From Sindora glabra (taxonomy: Eukaryota; Streptophyta; Magnoliopsida; Fabales; Fabaceae), in contig CM035225.1 of assembly GCA_020226215.1 (NCBI GenBank), forward strand, positions 11,295,868 to 11,359,867: a stretch of DNA of 64,000 nt, read 5' to 3'. This document shows, in pieces, positions 34,066-45,574 of this stretch. The notes beneath the pieces were generated by a model, which saw only the letters and a list, made by a program, of their open reading frames with translations, had not been told where the DNA came from and did no database searches. Numbering within the stretch: position 1 is the first letter of the stretch; each line of letters opens with the position of its first letter. The position numbers and the translations under genes are program-made.

Positions 34066-36565
34066 TTGCAAGTAGTTTACTTTAGTCATATCATTACAAT
34101 TCCTTTTTTGATTTTATTATGAGTTTAATATTTTTTGGTAATTACTTTAGGATTGAATTTAAATTTGATTCATTATTAATGTAATTTTTTTGTAATTACT
34201 CTAGGAAATTATTAATTAATTATTTTTATGACCCTAAAACTAATTGTATTTGTATTTATCAATATTAGTTTACTTTGATCATATCATTACAATTTATTTT
34301 CTAATTTATTATTAATATAAAACTTTTTACATATCAATGAATAAAAATACATTGTCAATATTGTAAAAAGTAAGGGTAATTAAAATCAAATTGTTGAGTA
34401 AGTAAGAAAGTTTTAATAATTCTTTTGATAAGATGATAACACATAAACAAGTGATAATATATAAAATTTATTTATGTTGTGTATGCATTAAAGTTAATTC
34501 TTATATATAAATTATTGGGTAGTGAGTTTGTGGCGAAGGATTAAGGTAATATATTGAATGTTATAGGTTCAAACTTTTTTATTGTAGATGTAAAAAAAAA
34601 AAATTCTTATATGTATAGGTATTAGCAATAACAAATTAAATATCAAAATCTTTTTTTTAAGTTACTATATGTGCATAATATAAATTCTAAAATATTTTAG
34701 TTATAAGAGTGAAATTTATTTATTTAAAAAATAATAAAATATAAATAATGTTCAATATCTCTAAAAAATTTTATAACTTTTGTTAGGATGTCCTTGCACA
34801 TGTCTATCTAAAAAATGACATCAAGGTCCTATACTGTAATTTTCTCTAATAATTTGTTATCGATGTGATCTAACAACTCATATTTACCGTTCTGGACTTT
34901 GACTTGTCCTCTATGTATGATAGTCAACTATCATCCATACTTGAAGCTTTTACTTTCTTTTTCTTCAATTTTGTATAGAAAAAAGATCTTTTACCCTTGG
35001 ATGAAACTACATATTACTCTTTTTGAGTTAAAAGAATTTAATTATTTAGGGAGGAAATGCTAGATAATAATTTGTGAGAAGTGTTCAAAAAAAAAATAAT
35101 TAAGCAATACTTTTTACGTTTTTGATAAGAAAGATAAGCCCTAATTTGAAAACCAATTTAGATGTTCATGTATTTGAAATACCTTTTCAGTAACAATTTA
35201 TACCTCCGATTCATTTAAGGACTACTTTAATTTTCTCCGTTATCTTAAATTTATGTAAAAATCAATCTTAATTGATATGTGTATACGACCCATGCTATAA
35301 TTTCACTGAACAATTTGTGTTATTTATGCTGTGTTTATATATGATATTATCATTTTATTAGCATGAAAGATAGCCACAATAAATGCTTGTTACATAATTA
35401 ATATATGCTTGCAGTATCTTAACTGTCAGGTAAATCAAATGAACCCAAGTCACACTTATTTTCTTCTTAAGTTGAATGCATTTTCATTTCGAATTTTTAA
35501 TATTTTTTTTGTTTTTTGTCAATGCCACACAGGTTTTTTTATAAGGAATCACTACCCTCTATAACCAACCACCTTCATTCTTTTATTTGAATAAAAAGAT
35601 TATTACAAATTTAAAAATAATAAAAAATATTAAAATTAATTTGTCATTACTAATAATAACTTTAATTAATGATTATATTTTTTTATAAAAACAAAGAAAA
35701 TGAATGGAGTTAAATTAAATATTTTAAATTTTTATTTCTTCATTTAAATTATTTAAATGCCCTTTAATATTTTATTATCATTAAATTAATGACATGATTT
35801 TTTTTGTTAAAATGAAAAAGTAAAGATTGTTAACCTTTACATATTATTGTGGAAGTTAGCAATCCCCTTTTTTTTGTTGGGTGGGATGACATTCTCCTCT
35901 TCTATAATAGTAATGCTATATATACTGAAAATGAGAATTAAAATAAAATTCTGAATACAAATCAAGGGTTATAATTAAATATAAGATAATTGTGCAAATT
36001 TGTAAAGTTCAATTCAATAAATACAAACAATTTAAAATTCAATTTTTAACCCCATTTCTAGCACAGATTGCATTTACAACACATGAAGTTTTCATATTTC
36101 TGGTAGAAAATATATAAACACTATTAAATTGCACTCATGTTAATCTTATTTCCTGCAGAGAAGTGAATATTTAACATTTTTATACTTGGTTTTTTCAATT
36201 TCATTATTTAAAGATGAATTCTTTTAATTTCATCATTTAGCATTTTAATTTAAGCCATTTAATTCATGTACTTAATTACTCAACTTATTATGTCGGAATA
36301 AAAATACTGATACGGGCGAACGGATTGCCGCTCGGCCATAAAAAATTATACGAAAAATAATGGATTTTATTTTTAAAAAAATTAATTTATAAAAAAAAGA
36401 TTTATAAGTTGTCCAAAAAATAAAATCTTTGGATTTGATAATATTTTTCAAACATCAAATGAACATGTGAGCATGGATCAGAAGTTGCTTAATATAAATA
36501 AAACCAATAGATATTCTTTCCCACATGAATCATATTTTCTTGTTCTAAAAGCATAAAATCATATT
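34066..36565. repeat. Triplicated flanking block, copy A
   Basis: First of three diverged copies of about 2 kb of AT-rich non-coding DNA (others at 39735-41815 and 45575-47488), all in the same orientation. Shared landmarks include TTGCAAGTAGTTTA, AGAAAGTTTTAATAATTC, CACTGAACAATTTG, ATATATGATATTATCATT and, with copy B, CAATAGATATTCTTTCCCAC. Copy A holds about 520 bp (near 35545-36070) that copy B lacks. An internal direct repeat of about 185-bp period (ATATCATTACAATT near 34087 and 34277) is also present. It ends beside the minus-strand proline-rich protein gene. Confidence 0.8.
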
Positions 36566-36948
36566 GATTTTAGTCTACTTGTAAACCTCAGATTTGTTCT
36601 TTTCTAGCTTCACCTTAAACTGAATGAGCAGATTCTGAAATTTTGCGTGTGCTGTATAGAAAACCAGAACGTTTGCAGTGAAAAGAGTGAGATTCTGGGT
36701 TGTATAACAGGTAGTGCTCGCAAATTTTCAAGTCTTGACATAAAGAATAAAATGAAGGGGAAAATAAAAGTCAATACCGCAGTAATGTGTGTGTGCATCA
36801 ATAGGTAAAGAAGTTTCCATAGATCCATGAGATGAAATGAATAAGGAATTCTCATAAATACGTCTATATTGCAGATAGACCAGAGCACAGCAACATTAGA
36901 TTGATACAAACTTCTTATTAGGATGATGCCAAATAAGCAAATTCCTTC
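36566..36948 (-). other. 3' UTR of the minus-strand proline-rich protein gene
   Basis: Lies directly downstream of the stop codon of the gene at 36949-37299. Its distal half is duplicated at 31420-31617, which supports a transcript-related unit. The open frames here are not coding. Confidence 0.5.
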
Positions 36949-37299
36949 TCAAGGAGTTTTGGTTGAAGATGGTGGAGAAAGAAATGGGATAGATGGAAAC
37001 ACATTGGGGATCGAGGGAATAGAGGGCATTTTGGGAATTGCAGGAAGAGGTGGCAGAGTGCTTGGGATTGTGGGCTGTAGCAGAGTTGGAATAGTAGGCA
37101 ATGGCAAAGGAGGCACATTTCCATTTGGCAGATTTGGCAAAGGAGGCAATGTTGGTTTGGGCAAAGTAGGGATTCCTGGCAAATATGGTGCTGCAGGAAC
37201 ACTGGTTTGCAGAAGATGGCGTGCTTCTAAGCCGATTTCCCTGCTTGAAAAGAATAGCGCAAAGAAGAGAGCTAAGGCAAAGAAATTGCAGGAGGCCAT
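36949..37299 (-). CDS. Small secreted proline-rich protein
   Basis: A 116-aa intronless protein. Residues 1-26 (MASCNFFALALFFALFFSSR and the next six) form a signal peptide, then RHLLQ begins the mature part. The remainder is rich in Pro, Leu, Ile and Ser, with repeated PxLP, PTLP, PPLP and PSIP units (PTLPKPTLPPLPNLPNGNVP, IPSIPNVFPSIPF), typical of cell-wall proline-rich proteins. It is expected in the extracellular matrix. A TATA box lies at 37384-37391 on this strand, about 85 bp upstream of the ATG. It faces away from the PELPK-like gene at 37767, and both share an AR-x-LL sequence just after the signal peptide, so they are probably old duplicates. The plus-strand frame across it is a shadow. 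Confidence 0.88.
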   Translation of the reverse strand: MASCNFFALALFFALFFSSREIGLEARHLLQTSVPAAPYLPGIPTLPKPTLPPLPNLPNGNVPPLPLPTIPTLLQPTIPSTLPPLPAIPKMPSIPSIPNVFPSIPFLSPPSSTKTP

Positions 37300-37383
37300 G
37301 GCTAAAGTAGGTAAATTATTGAATTAGCTTAGTTGTTTTAGAAATATTTGGTTTGCACGGAAAGCCCCATTATAGATTTTGGC

Positions 37384-37391
37384 TTTATATA
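37384..37391 (-). promoter_or_regulatory. TATA box of the minus-strand proline-rich gene
   Basis: TTTATATA on the plus strand, TATATAAA on the minus strand, about 85 bp before the ATG at 37299. Confidence 0.65.
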
Positions 37392-37644
37392 GCAGTAGAG
37401 ATGCTATGATGGTCCCTCAGGAAGGTTGATTATTGGTGATCTGACATTGGAGACTTCTCTGAAATTGGTTTTTCTCTTTCTTTTGTTAACTTTCTCATCC
37501 ATGTTTTTCTATATTCTTTAAACAACTAATCATTTGATCTTTACGTTGTTGAGTGACACTGTATCGGTAGGAAGTTGAACTAACTAGACGTAGACCAGCT
37601 TACCAACTCACCCTGCTTACTAATCTCTGTGTCACCAACATCAT

Positions 37645-37653
37645 CTATAAAAG
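37645..37653 (+). promoter_or_regulatory. TATA box of the PELPK-like gene
   Basis: CTATAAAAG lies about 115 bp before the ATG at 37767. A second, weaker TTATATAA follows at about 37659. Confidence 0.65.
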
Positions 37654-37766
37654 GAGCTTATATAACATCTTACAAACCAACCTCAAAAGCAAACAAAAGC
37701 AATTTAGCAAAGAGCTGCAACTCTTCCTATTGATTCTGAAGCTCTTTTTATCTACTTTCTTCAACT

Positions 37767-38279
37767 ATGGCTCCCCGCAGCTACTTATCAATAATCTCAC
37801 CCCTTCTGCTTCTAATTTTCTCATCAATGACTAGCCACGTAATGGTTTCTGGGGCTCGATTTCTTCTAGAGTCACCATTGCCAAAGCCAGAAATACCTCA
37901 GCTTCCCAAACCTGAATTGCCTCCACTTCCACAGATCCCCAAGCCTGATCTTCCACAACTCCCTAAGCCTCAACTGCCAACTTTGCCTAAGGTTCCAGAA
38001 ATTCCAAAGCCAGAGCTACCTAAGGTTCCTGAAATTCCAAAGCCTGAGTTGCCTAAGGTTCCAGAAATTCCAAAGCCGGAGTTGCCAACGGTGGATTTGC
38101 AAAATGTTGCTGAATTGCCCAAACCAGAGTTACCTAAGGTTCCCGAGATACCAAAGCCAGAGTTACCCAAAATCCCTGGATTGCCTCAGCTGCCTAAGGT
38201 TGAGCTACCACCAATGCCAAAGCCAGAAGTGCCTAAAGTCCCTGAAATTCCCAAACCCCATTCAATTACTAGTCCTTAG
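37767..38279 (+). CDS. PELPK-type secreted proline-rich protein
   Basis: A 170-aa intronless protein. Residues 1-29 form a signal peptide with the hydrophobic core SIISPLLLLIFSS. The mature part starts near ARFLLESPLPKPEIPQ. The rest is built of PELPK-like pentapeptides. An 11-residue unit, KVPEIPKPELP, occurs three times in tandem at roughly residues 74-106, once more near residues 123-133, and once partially at the end (KVPEIPKPHS). At DNA level this is a 33-bp repeat at about 37988-38086. Arabidopsis PELPK1 is a cell-wall protein of this kind linked to germination and stress; the exact role here is inferred. High Pro and Lys with almost no Cys or aromatic residues fits a wall-bound protein. 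AATAAAA at 38320 is a likely polyadenylation signal. Confidence 0.92.
   Translation: MAPRSYLSIISPLLLLIFSSMTSHVMVSGARFLLESPLPKPEIPQLPKPELPPLPQIPKPDLPQLPKPQLPTLPKVPEIPKPELPKVPEIPKPELPKVPEIPKPELPTVDLQNVAELPKPELPKVPEIPKPELPKIPGLPQLPKVELPPMPKPEVPKVPEIPKPHSITSP
37987..38086 (+). repeat. 33-bp coding tandem repeat in the PELPK-like gene
   Basis: Three consecutive copies of a 33-bp unit beginning AAGGTTCC(A/T)GAAATTCC encode KVPEIPKPELP. Copies differ mainly at third codon positions, so the protein repeat has been kept while the DNA has diverged. Confidence 0.85.
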
Positions 38280-38326
38280 ATTAGTATTATGTTATGCTAT
38301 TTGTTGAGTTGTGTAAGGCAATAAAA

Positions 38327-39119
38327 GGGCAGCCACGGTGCCCAACTGGTACTATTTGATGGTTACGCTTCTTAGTTATCCAGTTATTTCTAATCTGTAG
38401 CTGCCACATGAGACTGGCTTTGTTGAGTTTGGTTTTACATTCGTCATTTCCTGACATATCATTTAATTGAATCATATACCGTGTTCATTTGAGGTTGTTT
38501 GAGTCAATTATTTTCTTTGATGTTTTGATTGTTATTCATCATCATGTATCAAGTTCAGTAAACTTAAACCACATTTAGCTTCCCAATTGAAAATATGATG
38601 AGGCAGATTATGTCATTCCCTGAATATATGAATTGACTACAGTGTCCAAGTCAATGCTAGATCATAATATTAATATCAGTGACTCTTCATTGAAAATCAT
38701 TAGCAAATATCATAAGAGACGGGAATGAACCCAAAAATAATCTTTGATATGATTTGCTAATCACATTCTTCTATAGCTCTTTGTTGCAAAAAGACCCAAG
38801 TTCTCTTAATTGGGATGACAAATTTAATTAGATAAAAAAAAAAGAGCTGGAATAATCAAACTCCTGCAGAAAAAATGGACACTATCAAGATGGAAAAAAT
38901 TCTACAGACAACATACATGATTATTATTGATTAAAATTAAGACACTCCCCCTTGATTCCATTTACATTTTTTCTAAAGAGTATGCTTTAGTAATAACTTT
39001 ACTGGAAAAACCCAACGGTACAAAAAATCCTGATAAAAGGACCAAAACAGTGCATTATTCTTTGAAATTTCAGCTTATAACCAAAATTGGTGTCACCTCA
39101 AAGAAAAAAAAAAAAAAAA
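38327..39119. other. 3' flank of the PELPK-like gene
   Basis: No further gene. A poly-A run of 18 bases ends it at about 39102-39120, next to the coding relic that follows. Confidence 0.5.
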
Positions 39120-39695
39120 ACTCTTCTTCAGATTGAACATGCGGGACCACGAATTCAAGCAACCACTGAAAAAAGTCTTGTTTTTTTGAGTGGCAGGAGG
39201 AGCAGAACAGTCCATATTATCTTCGAATCCAAACAGAATATCTTCTTCTTCAGTAGCTTATCTTCCTTTCTGACTCCCTGCCCTCCAAGGATTTTTTTTC
39301 ATTTTTCTTGTCTTCATCGGATTCGTTAGCCAATAAAAAACAGAAAATTTTTATCAGAAAATGTCCATGAAGAATTCTCCTGGGCATTTTCTGAGTCCAT
39401 TGACTGAATGCCATCATTAATCATATGCTCATCTTTTGCTGCTACTTTTGAATCTTTTAGTTCTCAATTGCAGACAGTACATTTTCTGCTTCTGCGCTTC
39501 ATATTGCTTCTTCTGCTCTAACTCATTATTGTTTTACTTATTTTTGTCTGATTCAGCATTGTATTGCATTAACTGAACCATGACATTTTGGTTTTTCTCC
39601 TCTAAGCCACTATTCTTTTGCCTCTTTTCTGGGCTTAAAACATCTTGTTCCCCTTCTCTTCTTTTACTTTCTTGTTCCTACTTATGCTATGTTTA
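39120..39695 (-). pseudogene. Decayed coding sequence, coiled-coil-like, family unknown
   Basis: Read on the minus strand, charged coding-like peptides follow each other with frame changes: NKKVKEEKGNKMF, then EEKNQNVMVQLMQYNAESDK and NELEQKKQYEAQKQKMYCLQ, then ELKDSKVAAKDEHMINDGIQ and SMDSENAQENSSWTFSDKN, then ANESDEDKKNEKKSLEGRES and finally FSGCLNSWSRMFNLKKSF. Composition (Lys, Glu, Gln, Asn) suggests a coiled coil followed by an acidic region. There are several frameshifts and stops and no introns, so it may be a processed or duplicated pseudogene. I do not recognise the parent gene. It lies between the PELPK-like gene and repeat copy B. Confidence 0.45.
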
Positions 39696-39734
39696 ACATA
39701 TGTAATTATGTCTCAGGTGTTATTTGGTTATGTT

Positions 39735-41815
39735 ATTGCAAGTAGTTTAATTTGATCATATCACTACAATCACTTATAAAATATTTTGTACTATTAGTTA
39801 ATGAGAAAAAGATATATTATTAAAAAAGTATAAATAATTAAAAATTTTTAATAGTAGTAAAAATATTTTAATAATTTTTTTATTAATATAGCAACACATA
39901 AATAGATAGAAATAATAATGTAAAATTAATTTATACCGATACTGAATTAAATTTAAATTCTGTTATTAATGTAAAACATTTTATTTACCAATGAATAGAT
40001 ATGTGCTATTGATATTATAAAAGTAAGAGTAATTAATATCAAATTTGTTAATAACAAAAAAAAGTTTTAATAATTCTTTTAATAAGGTGATAATACATAA
40101 ATAAATGATACTATATAAAACATATTACGCTGTGGATGCAGCAAAGTTAAATTTTGTAAGTCATCAGATGGTGGGTTAGTAGTGAAAGACCTGATAATAT
40201 ATTAGAGGTTTTAGATCCAAACCTCAATACATTTTAAATTTCAAAATTTTTATTTAAAGTCACTGATATAGATTTTATAATATTTTATTTATAAGAGCCA
40301 AATCCATTTTTTTAAATAAAAGTTGTAAAAACATGATTGATCTTAAAAAGAGAACTAAATAATAAGCCATACAACACCGTGGTCCTTCTCCGCAACAATC
40401 TTATCTTACAATTAGTTATTCGCATGATCCAAGAGCCCATATTTATCCTTGTGGGCTTAGAATTGTCCTCTCGTTCTCATCTGCCACAGCCAACTCTATA
40501 CTCAACACTTTGGCCCATTTCTTTCTTCATTTTCAGTTTTGTGGAGAAATAAAGATAAAAATCTTTTACTCTTGTATAAAATTAAACATTAATTTTTGTG
40601 TTAAAATAATTCAATCGTTAAGAAAAGTAAAATACATGTAAAGTAATAATTAATAAGTAGTGTTCAAGATAGAAAATTAGCTAAACATTTTCTTGTGTTT
40701 TTGGTGGGAATGATAAGGCCTAATTGAAAATCAGAGATATTAATGTGTTTGGAATACCTTTTCATCAGCAATTTATATGTCTTTAATAGAAATCTGAAAA
40801 TCGATTTATTTAAGGACTATTTTAATTTTCTTCATTATCTTAGGATTATGTAAAAATCATTCTTGGTTGATATATGTAAATGACCCACATTCTAGTTTCA
40901 CTGAACAATTTGTTCTATTTATACCATATTTATATATGATATTATCATTCTATTAGCATGGTCAAGGAAGGCCACAGTGACGCCAACGAAGTGGTATTCC
41001 GTTAGTCGACTTATCAATTGATAAGTATGAGTGTGAGGATTCGAATATTCTCTTTATCATTTTCCCTTCCTTTTTTCTTGATTAAGCTCTTTTCTATTCG
41101 TGGTAGTGAGTGTCTCGACAAAAAAATCTTTAAAATAAGGATGAGTTTTCTTGGATGTTCAGGTTAAGGAAAAAGAAAAAGAAAGGCCACAATAATTGCA
41201 TGGCACATAATTAATTATCCTTATTTACTTCTTAAGTTGTATGCATTTTCATTTCAAATTTTTAATATTTTCTTTCTTTAGGACAATGCTACACATTTTT
41301 TATAATACAACACGTGTGAAGTTTCCATATTTCTGGCAGAAAATATATAAACATAATAATAAATAACATTCATGCTACTCTTATTTCCCGTAGAGAAGTG
41401 AATAGTTCAACATTTTTATCATTGAAAGATACTTATTTTTTCAATTTCATTATTTTTAGATTAATTCTTTTAATTTCATCATTTAGTATTTTAATTTAAG
41501 CCATTTGATTCATACATATAGTTACTCAACTTATTATATCAGAACGAAAACACTGATCTGGATGAACAGATTACCACTCAGCCATTAAAAATTGATACGT
41601 AAAATAATGGATTTTATTTAAAACATAATTTAATTTATAAAAAAATATTTATAATTTGTCCAAAAAATAAAATCTTTGGATTTGATAAGATTTTTTAAAC
41701 ATCAAATGAACTTTTGAGCTCGGAATAAAAGTTTCTTATTATAAATAAAACCAATAGATATTCTTTCCCACATGAATCATATTTTCTTGTTCTAAAAGCA
41801 TGAAATCATATTGAA
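39735..41815. repeat. Triplicated flanking block, copy B
   Basis: Diverged copy of 34066-36565, in the same orientation. It matches copy A at both ends, up to TTGTTCTAAAAGCAT at the right. It lacks about 520 bp present in copy A and contains a SINE-like insertion (40977-41182) absent from A and C. Confidence 0.8.
40977..41182 (+). mobile_element. SINE-like insertion with target duplication
   Basis: About 206 bp between two copies of AAGGCCACA (40968-40976 and 41183-41191). Copies A and C carry the uninterrupted site at 35375 and 47320. Inside, AAGTGGTATTCCGTTAG resembles a Pol III box A, and GAGGATTCGAATATTC resembles box B, about 45 bp apart. The right end is A-rich (AAGGAAAAAGAAAAAGAAA). 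These are the marks of a tRNA-derived SINE, expected to have been copied by LINE enzymes. Confidence 0.65.
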
Positions 41816-41974
41816 AATCATAAAATAACAGTCATATTTAAAATAATAAAACGTACAATCGATATCAGAACAAGTATTAGACTTCCACCTTTTTGATTAA
41901 GTACTAGATTTTTTACGTTGTTAATTGAGCTTTATTTACATCCAGTTTGAATTATAGAAATATATATTATAAAA

Positions 41975-42297
41975 TTTTATTTTTAGTCCTCCAAATTTTC
42001 AGTTTCGATTAATTTAGTCCTTGAAATAAGATTTGTATAAATTTGATCTTTCTAAGGGACTATAATTTTATTTGAGTTTAAAACTTTAAGGATCAAATTA
42101 ATACAAATCTTATTTCAAGGATTAAATTGATAGACACTAAAAATTTGGAGGATTAAAATAAGGTTTTACTTTTAGTCTTCACTGAAACAAAAATTTTATT
42201 TGATTTTCAAATTTTATAAATCAAATTAATACAAATCTTATTTCAAGAACTAAATCGGTAAAAATTGAAAATTTGAAGGATTGAAATAGGATTTTAG
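41975..42297. mobile_element. Foldback element with left arm and two right arms
   Basis: The left arm (about 41975-42050, TTTTAGTCCTCCAAATTTTC) is matched inverted by a right arm at about 42085-42165 (ATTTGGAGGATTAAAATAAG), and again by a second right arm at about 42215-42297 (ATTTGAAGGATTGAAATAGG). All three share ACAAATCTTATTTCAAG or its inverse. There is no frame. The element lies between repeat copy B and the LINE. Confidence 0.75.
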
Positions 42298-42365
42298 TCT
42301 ATATTTAATGTGAAAAATCTTAATCACAAACTTGGTCATAGCTCTTAGCATAACCTAGTACTTCC

Positions 42366-44950
42366 ATCAAATAGTTTGGAGAAGGAGAACTAAAAATAAA
42401 ATTCTTGAAATCGGAACTGACCAGGATCAAGTTATACGTGATTTACAAATCATAAAACAAATAGCTGCAGATCATTTCAAACATCTTTTCCGGTCAATTC
42501 CCCAGCAAGAAGGAAGAAATATAGACTTACAACACCTTTCAATCCCTAGGCTCAATAACAAGCGTCTTGAGATTCTCAATAGAAATTTCACCAGTTTTGA
42601 GATTGGACAAGCACTCAAAGAGCTTCCTTCTTATGTAGTCTCAGGCCAGATGGTTTCGCAGCAAGATTCTACCAAAAATTTTGGCAGATTGTGGGGGAGG
42701 ATGTTACTAAAATGGCTCTATCTTTCTTTCAGAGAGGATTCTTGCTTAAGGCCTTTAATGAAACATTGATTACTCTAATTCTTAAAGGCAAGTAAATGCA
42801 CCTTCAATGATTTCAGGTCTATCAATCTCTGTGATGTAATTTACAAAATTATATCCAAGGTAATTGTCAATAGGCTAAAACTCATTCTGGATGATCTCAT
42901 CACTCCATTTCAAAGCGCTTTCATTAAGGGCAACTTAATATGGGATTATATCATGCTTGCAACTGAGATCATGGATTTCATTCACAAAACCAAAAGTAAG
43001 AACGACTTCTGGGCAGTTTTAAAGGTAGATTTTTCCAAGGTTTATGATAGCATCTCCTAAGAATTTATAAATGAGGTGTTACTCAATATGGGTTTGCCTG
43101 ACTTATGGATCAAAATTATTATGCAATGTGTAATTTCTCCTTTATGAAAAATCAACATCAATGGAGAACTCTCAGAAAAAATCCAACTAGGACCGAGGCT
43201 TAGACAGGGAGACCCTTTGTCCCCTCATCTCTTTGTATTATGCTATAATGTCTTATCAATTGCCTTGAAGGAAGCAGATATATAGACAATACTATTCAGG
43301 GTATTCATCCTAAAAAACAAGCCCCTCAAATTAGCCACTTGCCCTATGCTGATGATCTTATGGTTTTTTTCGGAGCTGATCCTCAATCATGCAATTCAGT
43401 TAAGCATATCTTTCATTGGTTTGGCCAAACTTATGGTCTCCATCTTAATGCACATAACTTTGTCATCAAATTTAGCAAGAATACCTCTAGAAGATTCAAA
43501 CGCTTTCTAAGTAATAGTACCAGGGTTAAGCAAGAAGAGGTGATAGGTAAATACCTGGGAAGCTGCATTGATGGTTCAGAAGGATAAGAAAAAAGATTGA
43601 ACAAAAAGTTATTGCCAAATTATATGGCAAATTGCAAGGTTGGAAGGAAAAATCAAGCTGGGCGTCTAATTCTCTATAAGCAAGTCCTATCTTCAGTTCC
43701 AGTGTACCACATGTCTACAACCTTACTTTCCAAACATTGCCATAATACAATTGATTCAATCATTAATAATTTTTAGTGGCATGGTTTACCTAATAGTAGA
43801 GAAATGCATCTCCTTTCATGGCATCAGTTTACAAGCCTAAATCTGAGGGAGGTGTTAGTCTGAAAAGAAGCTTTGGATTTAACACTGCTCTTGTCTGTAA
43901 ACAATTATGGCATGAAATACATAGGCCTACCTCTCGTGTAGGGAAAATGATGATTGGTAAGTATAGGAAAGGCAAGTTGGAAGGCATTTTCCAAAAGAAA
44001 ACCTAACGGCATCGTGGAGATGAAATAGAATCCTTTAAGTGTCCCTTCCATTAGTTGAGAACCTAAGATGGTAGGTTAGGAATGGAGACTCAATTCATGT
44101 TTGAAGCAAGTTTTGGCGGCCTTTATAGCAGGTCCTGTTAGCCAAAATCTTACTAAAGTCAGTAAAGTGAACGGCCTAATCAATTAAAGGGAAGGGAAAA
44201 AGAAAAAATGGGGAAGTTCAGCTAATCCAAGCAAACTGCAACCAAAGTGAAGTTCGGAACATTATTGAAATACCCTTCTCTATAAAAGGGGCAGAGGAAT
44301 GGTTCGCTTGGACTGAGTCGCCAGATGGGTGTTGCCCAGTCAAAAAGGCTAATACCAAGCTTATCTTGTCTACAAAAAACACTATAGCTGGAAATTTTCC
44401 ATTGGATGAATTATGAAAGCTAAATCTTCCACCAAAAATCCTTAATTTTCTGTGGAAATTACGCAACCATGTTCTTCCAACGACAGATCTCTCATTCCAG
44501 AGGCATATAAATGTCCCAACAACATGTCTGCGTTGTCAATCACAGGAAGAATTAGAAACCCATGTTTCTGCAATATGATTTTGCTCAAGCCTTGTGGTTT
44601 GGCTCCAATATTTCCATTCGTCAGTAATTTCTGGAACCTCGAGAGATAACTGGGTGGACAAAACTTGTTCAGAGAAAGACATTAATCATCAACATGCTCA
44701 CTCCGAGCCGACGATCCCCATATCAACTTTATTTATGTACTATAGTGCTTTAGAAACATGGCTACCTTTCAGAGTAAAAAATTAGATCCTATGGAAACTC
44801 TTGAAGTTTACAACAAAATGCTTTAGGAACATAGCACCAATCTGGAGTTGCAGAAACAGATCTTGTGTTCATGCCGAATAGAGGTTACTTATAACAAATC
44901 ATTCACTGAAATAATAGATTGGGTTCTATGTTTGCAGGTTTTAAAGAAAT
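42366..44950 (+). pseudogene. L1-type LINE reverse transcriptase pseudogene
   Basis: Plus-strand non-LTR element with stops and frameshifts. From about 42366: TKNKILEIGTDQDQVIRDLQ then IAADHFKHLFRS (end of the linker region). Reverse transcriptase follows: FWQIVGEDV, FNDFRSINLCDVIYKIISKV (near 42800), VDFSKVYDSIS (near 43025), LRQGDPLSPHLFVL (near 43200) and the catalytic LPYADDLMVF (43339). The thumb segment has GGVSLKRSFGFNTALVCKQL (near 43850). Near 44450-44600 come LRNHVLPTTDLSFQRHI and CLRCQSQEELETHV, a zf-RVT domain. The catalytic motif is kept but the frame is broken many times, so it is dead. Neither end nor a target duplication was fixed. Confidence 0.88.
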
Positions 44951-45260
44951 GATAGAAAGGAAGAAAGCTCACACTCACAGTGGTTGAGACCTAAAACTGG
45001 CATGCATAAACTGTGTTCTTCATGCCTGCTTCTGCCCAGAAGAACTTTTGTCTGCTGCTAGCTACTCGAGCTCTTCTTGTCAAGCTTATGCAGCAGAACA
45101 GCATCGATTCAACCCAGATCTGCTTTCCTTCACCGTATTATGTTCACCAGCTAAGAGGAAAGGCCAAACCGCAGTTGTCGATGTCAACAATGGTGATGGA
45201 TATTCCCAAGCTAAAGGAGGAAATTCACACTGTTATCCTTTAGCTTCCTCGTAGTGTCAA
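44951..45260 (+). pseudogene. Short coding-like relic, unknown
   Basis: About 85 codons are open on the plus strand and end in a stop at 45254. The frame reads LACINCVLHACFCPEELLSA, then SYSSSSCQAYAAEQHRFNPD, then TVLCSPAKRKGQTAVVDVNN and GNSHCYPLASS. Codon composition and GC content are higher than those of the flanks, which suggests a former exon or a captured gene piece. It follows the LINE directly and may have been carried with it. I do not recognise the family. Confidence 0.35.
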
Positions 45261-45574
45261 CCAGGGTCAGCCACCTCAGCAAAGACAATAGAGTTTTAAA
45301 CTTTTTACCCAACTTTATTTATGGTAACTAATATTTTAGGTAATATCTTGCTTAGTTGGTACTGTTCGATGTGTATCAAAGAAAAAAAAAGTCATTACTC
45401 TTAGCATTTATAATGCAATAACAATTCTTATGTGATAAGTCAATAGGTAATATATTAGAGGTAAGTTAATGATAAAATTAGTGATAAAGGATTTCGACTA
45501 ATATAGTATTTCTAGATGTATATTACATTAGTATAATCACAGAAATAATAAATATAAGTTAAATTTGGTTATAT

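Larger units (their letters stand above)
37300..37766. promoter_or_regulatory. Bidirectional promoter region of the proline-rich pair
   Basis: The 467 bp between the two start codons hold the promoters of both divergent genes, with a TATA box near each end. No repeat is visible inside it. Confidence 0.6.

Noticed and set aside
36923..37327. 134-aa Gly-rich plus-strand frame
   Set aside because: It is the antisense of the proline-rich gene (Pro codons read as Gly); the minus-strand frame has a signal peptide, TATA box and family resemblance.
44218..44466. 82-aa minus-strand frame
   Set aside because: Antisense to the LINE tail (the sense strand encodes the zf-RVT segment).
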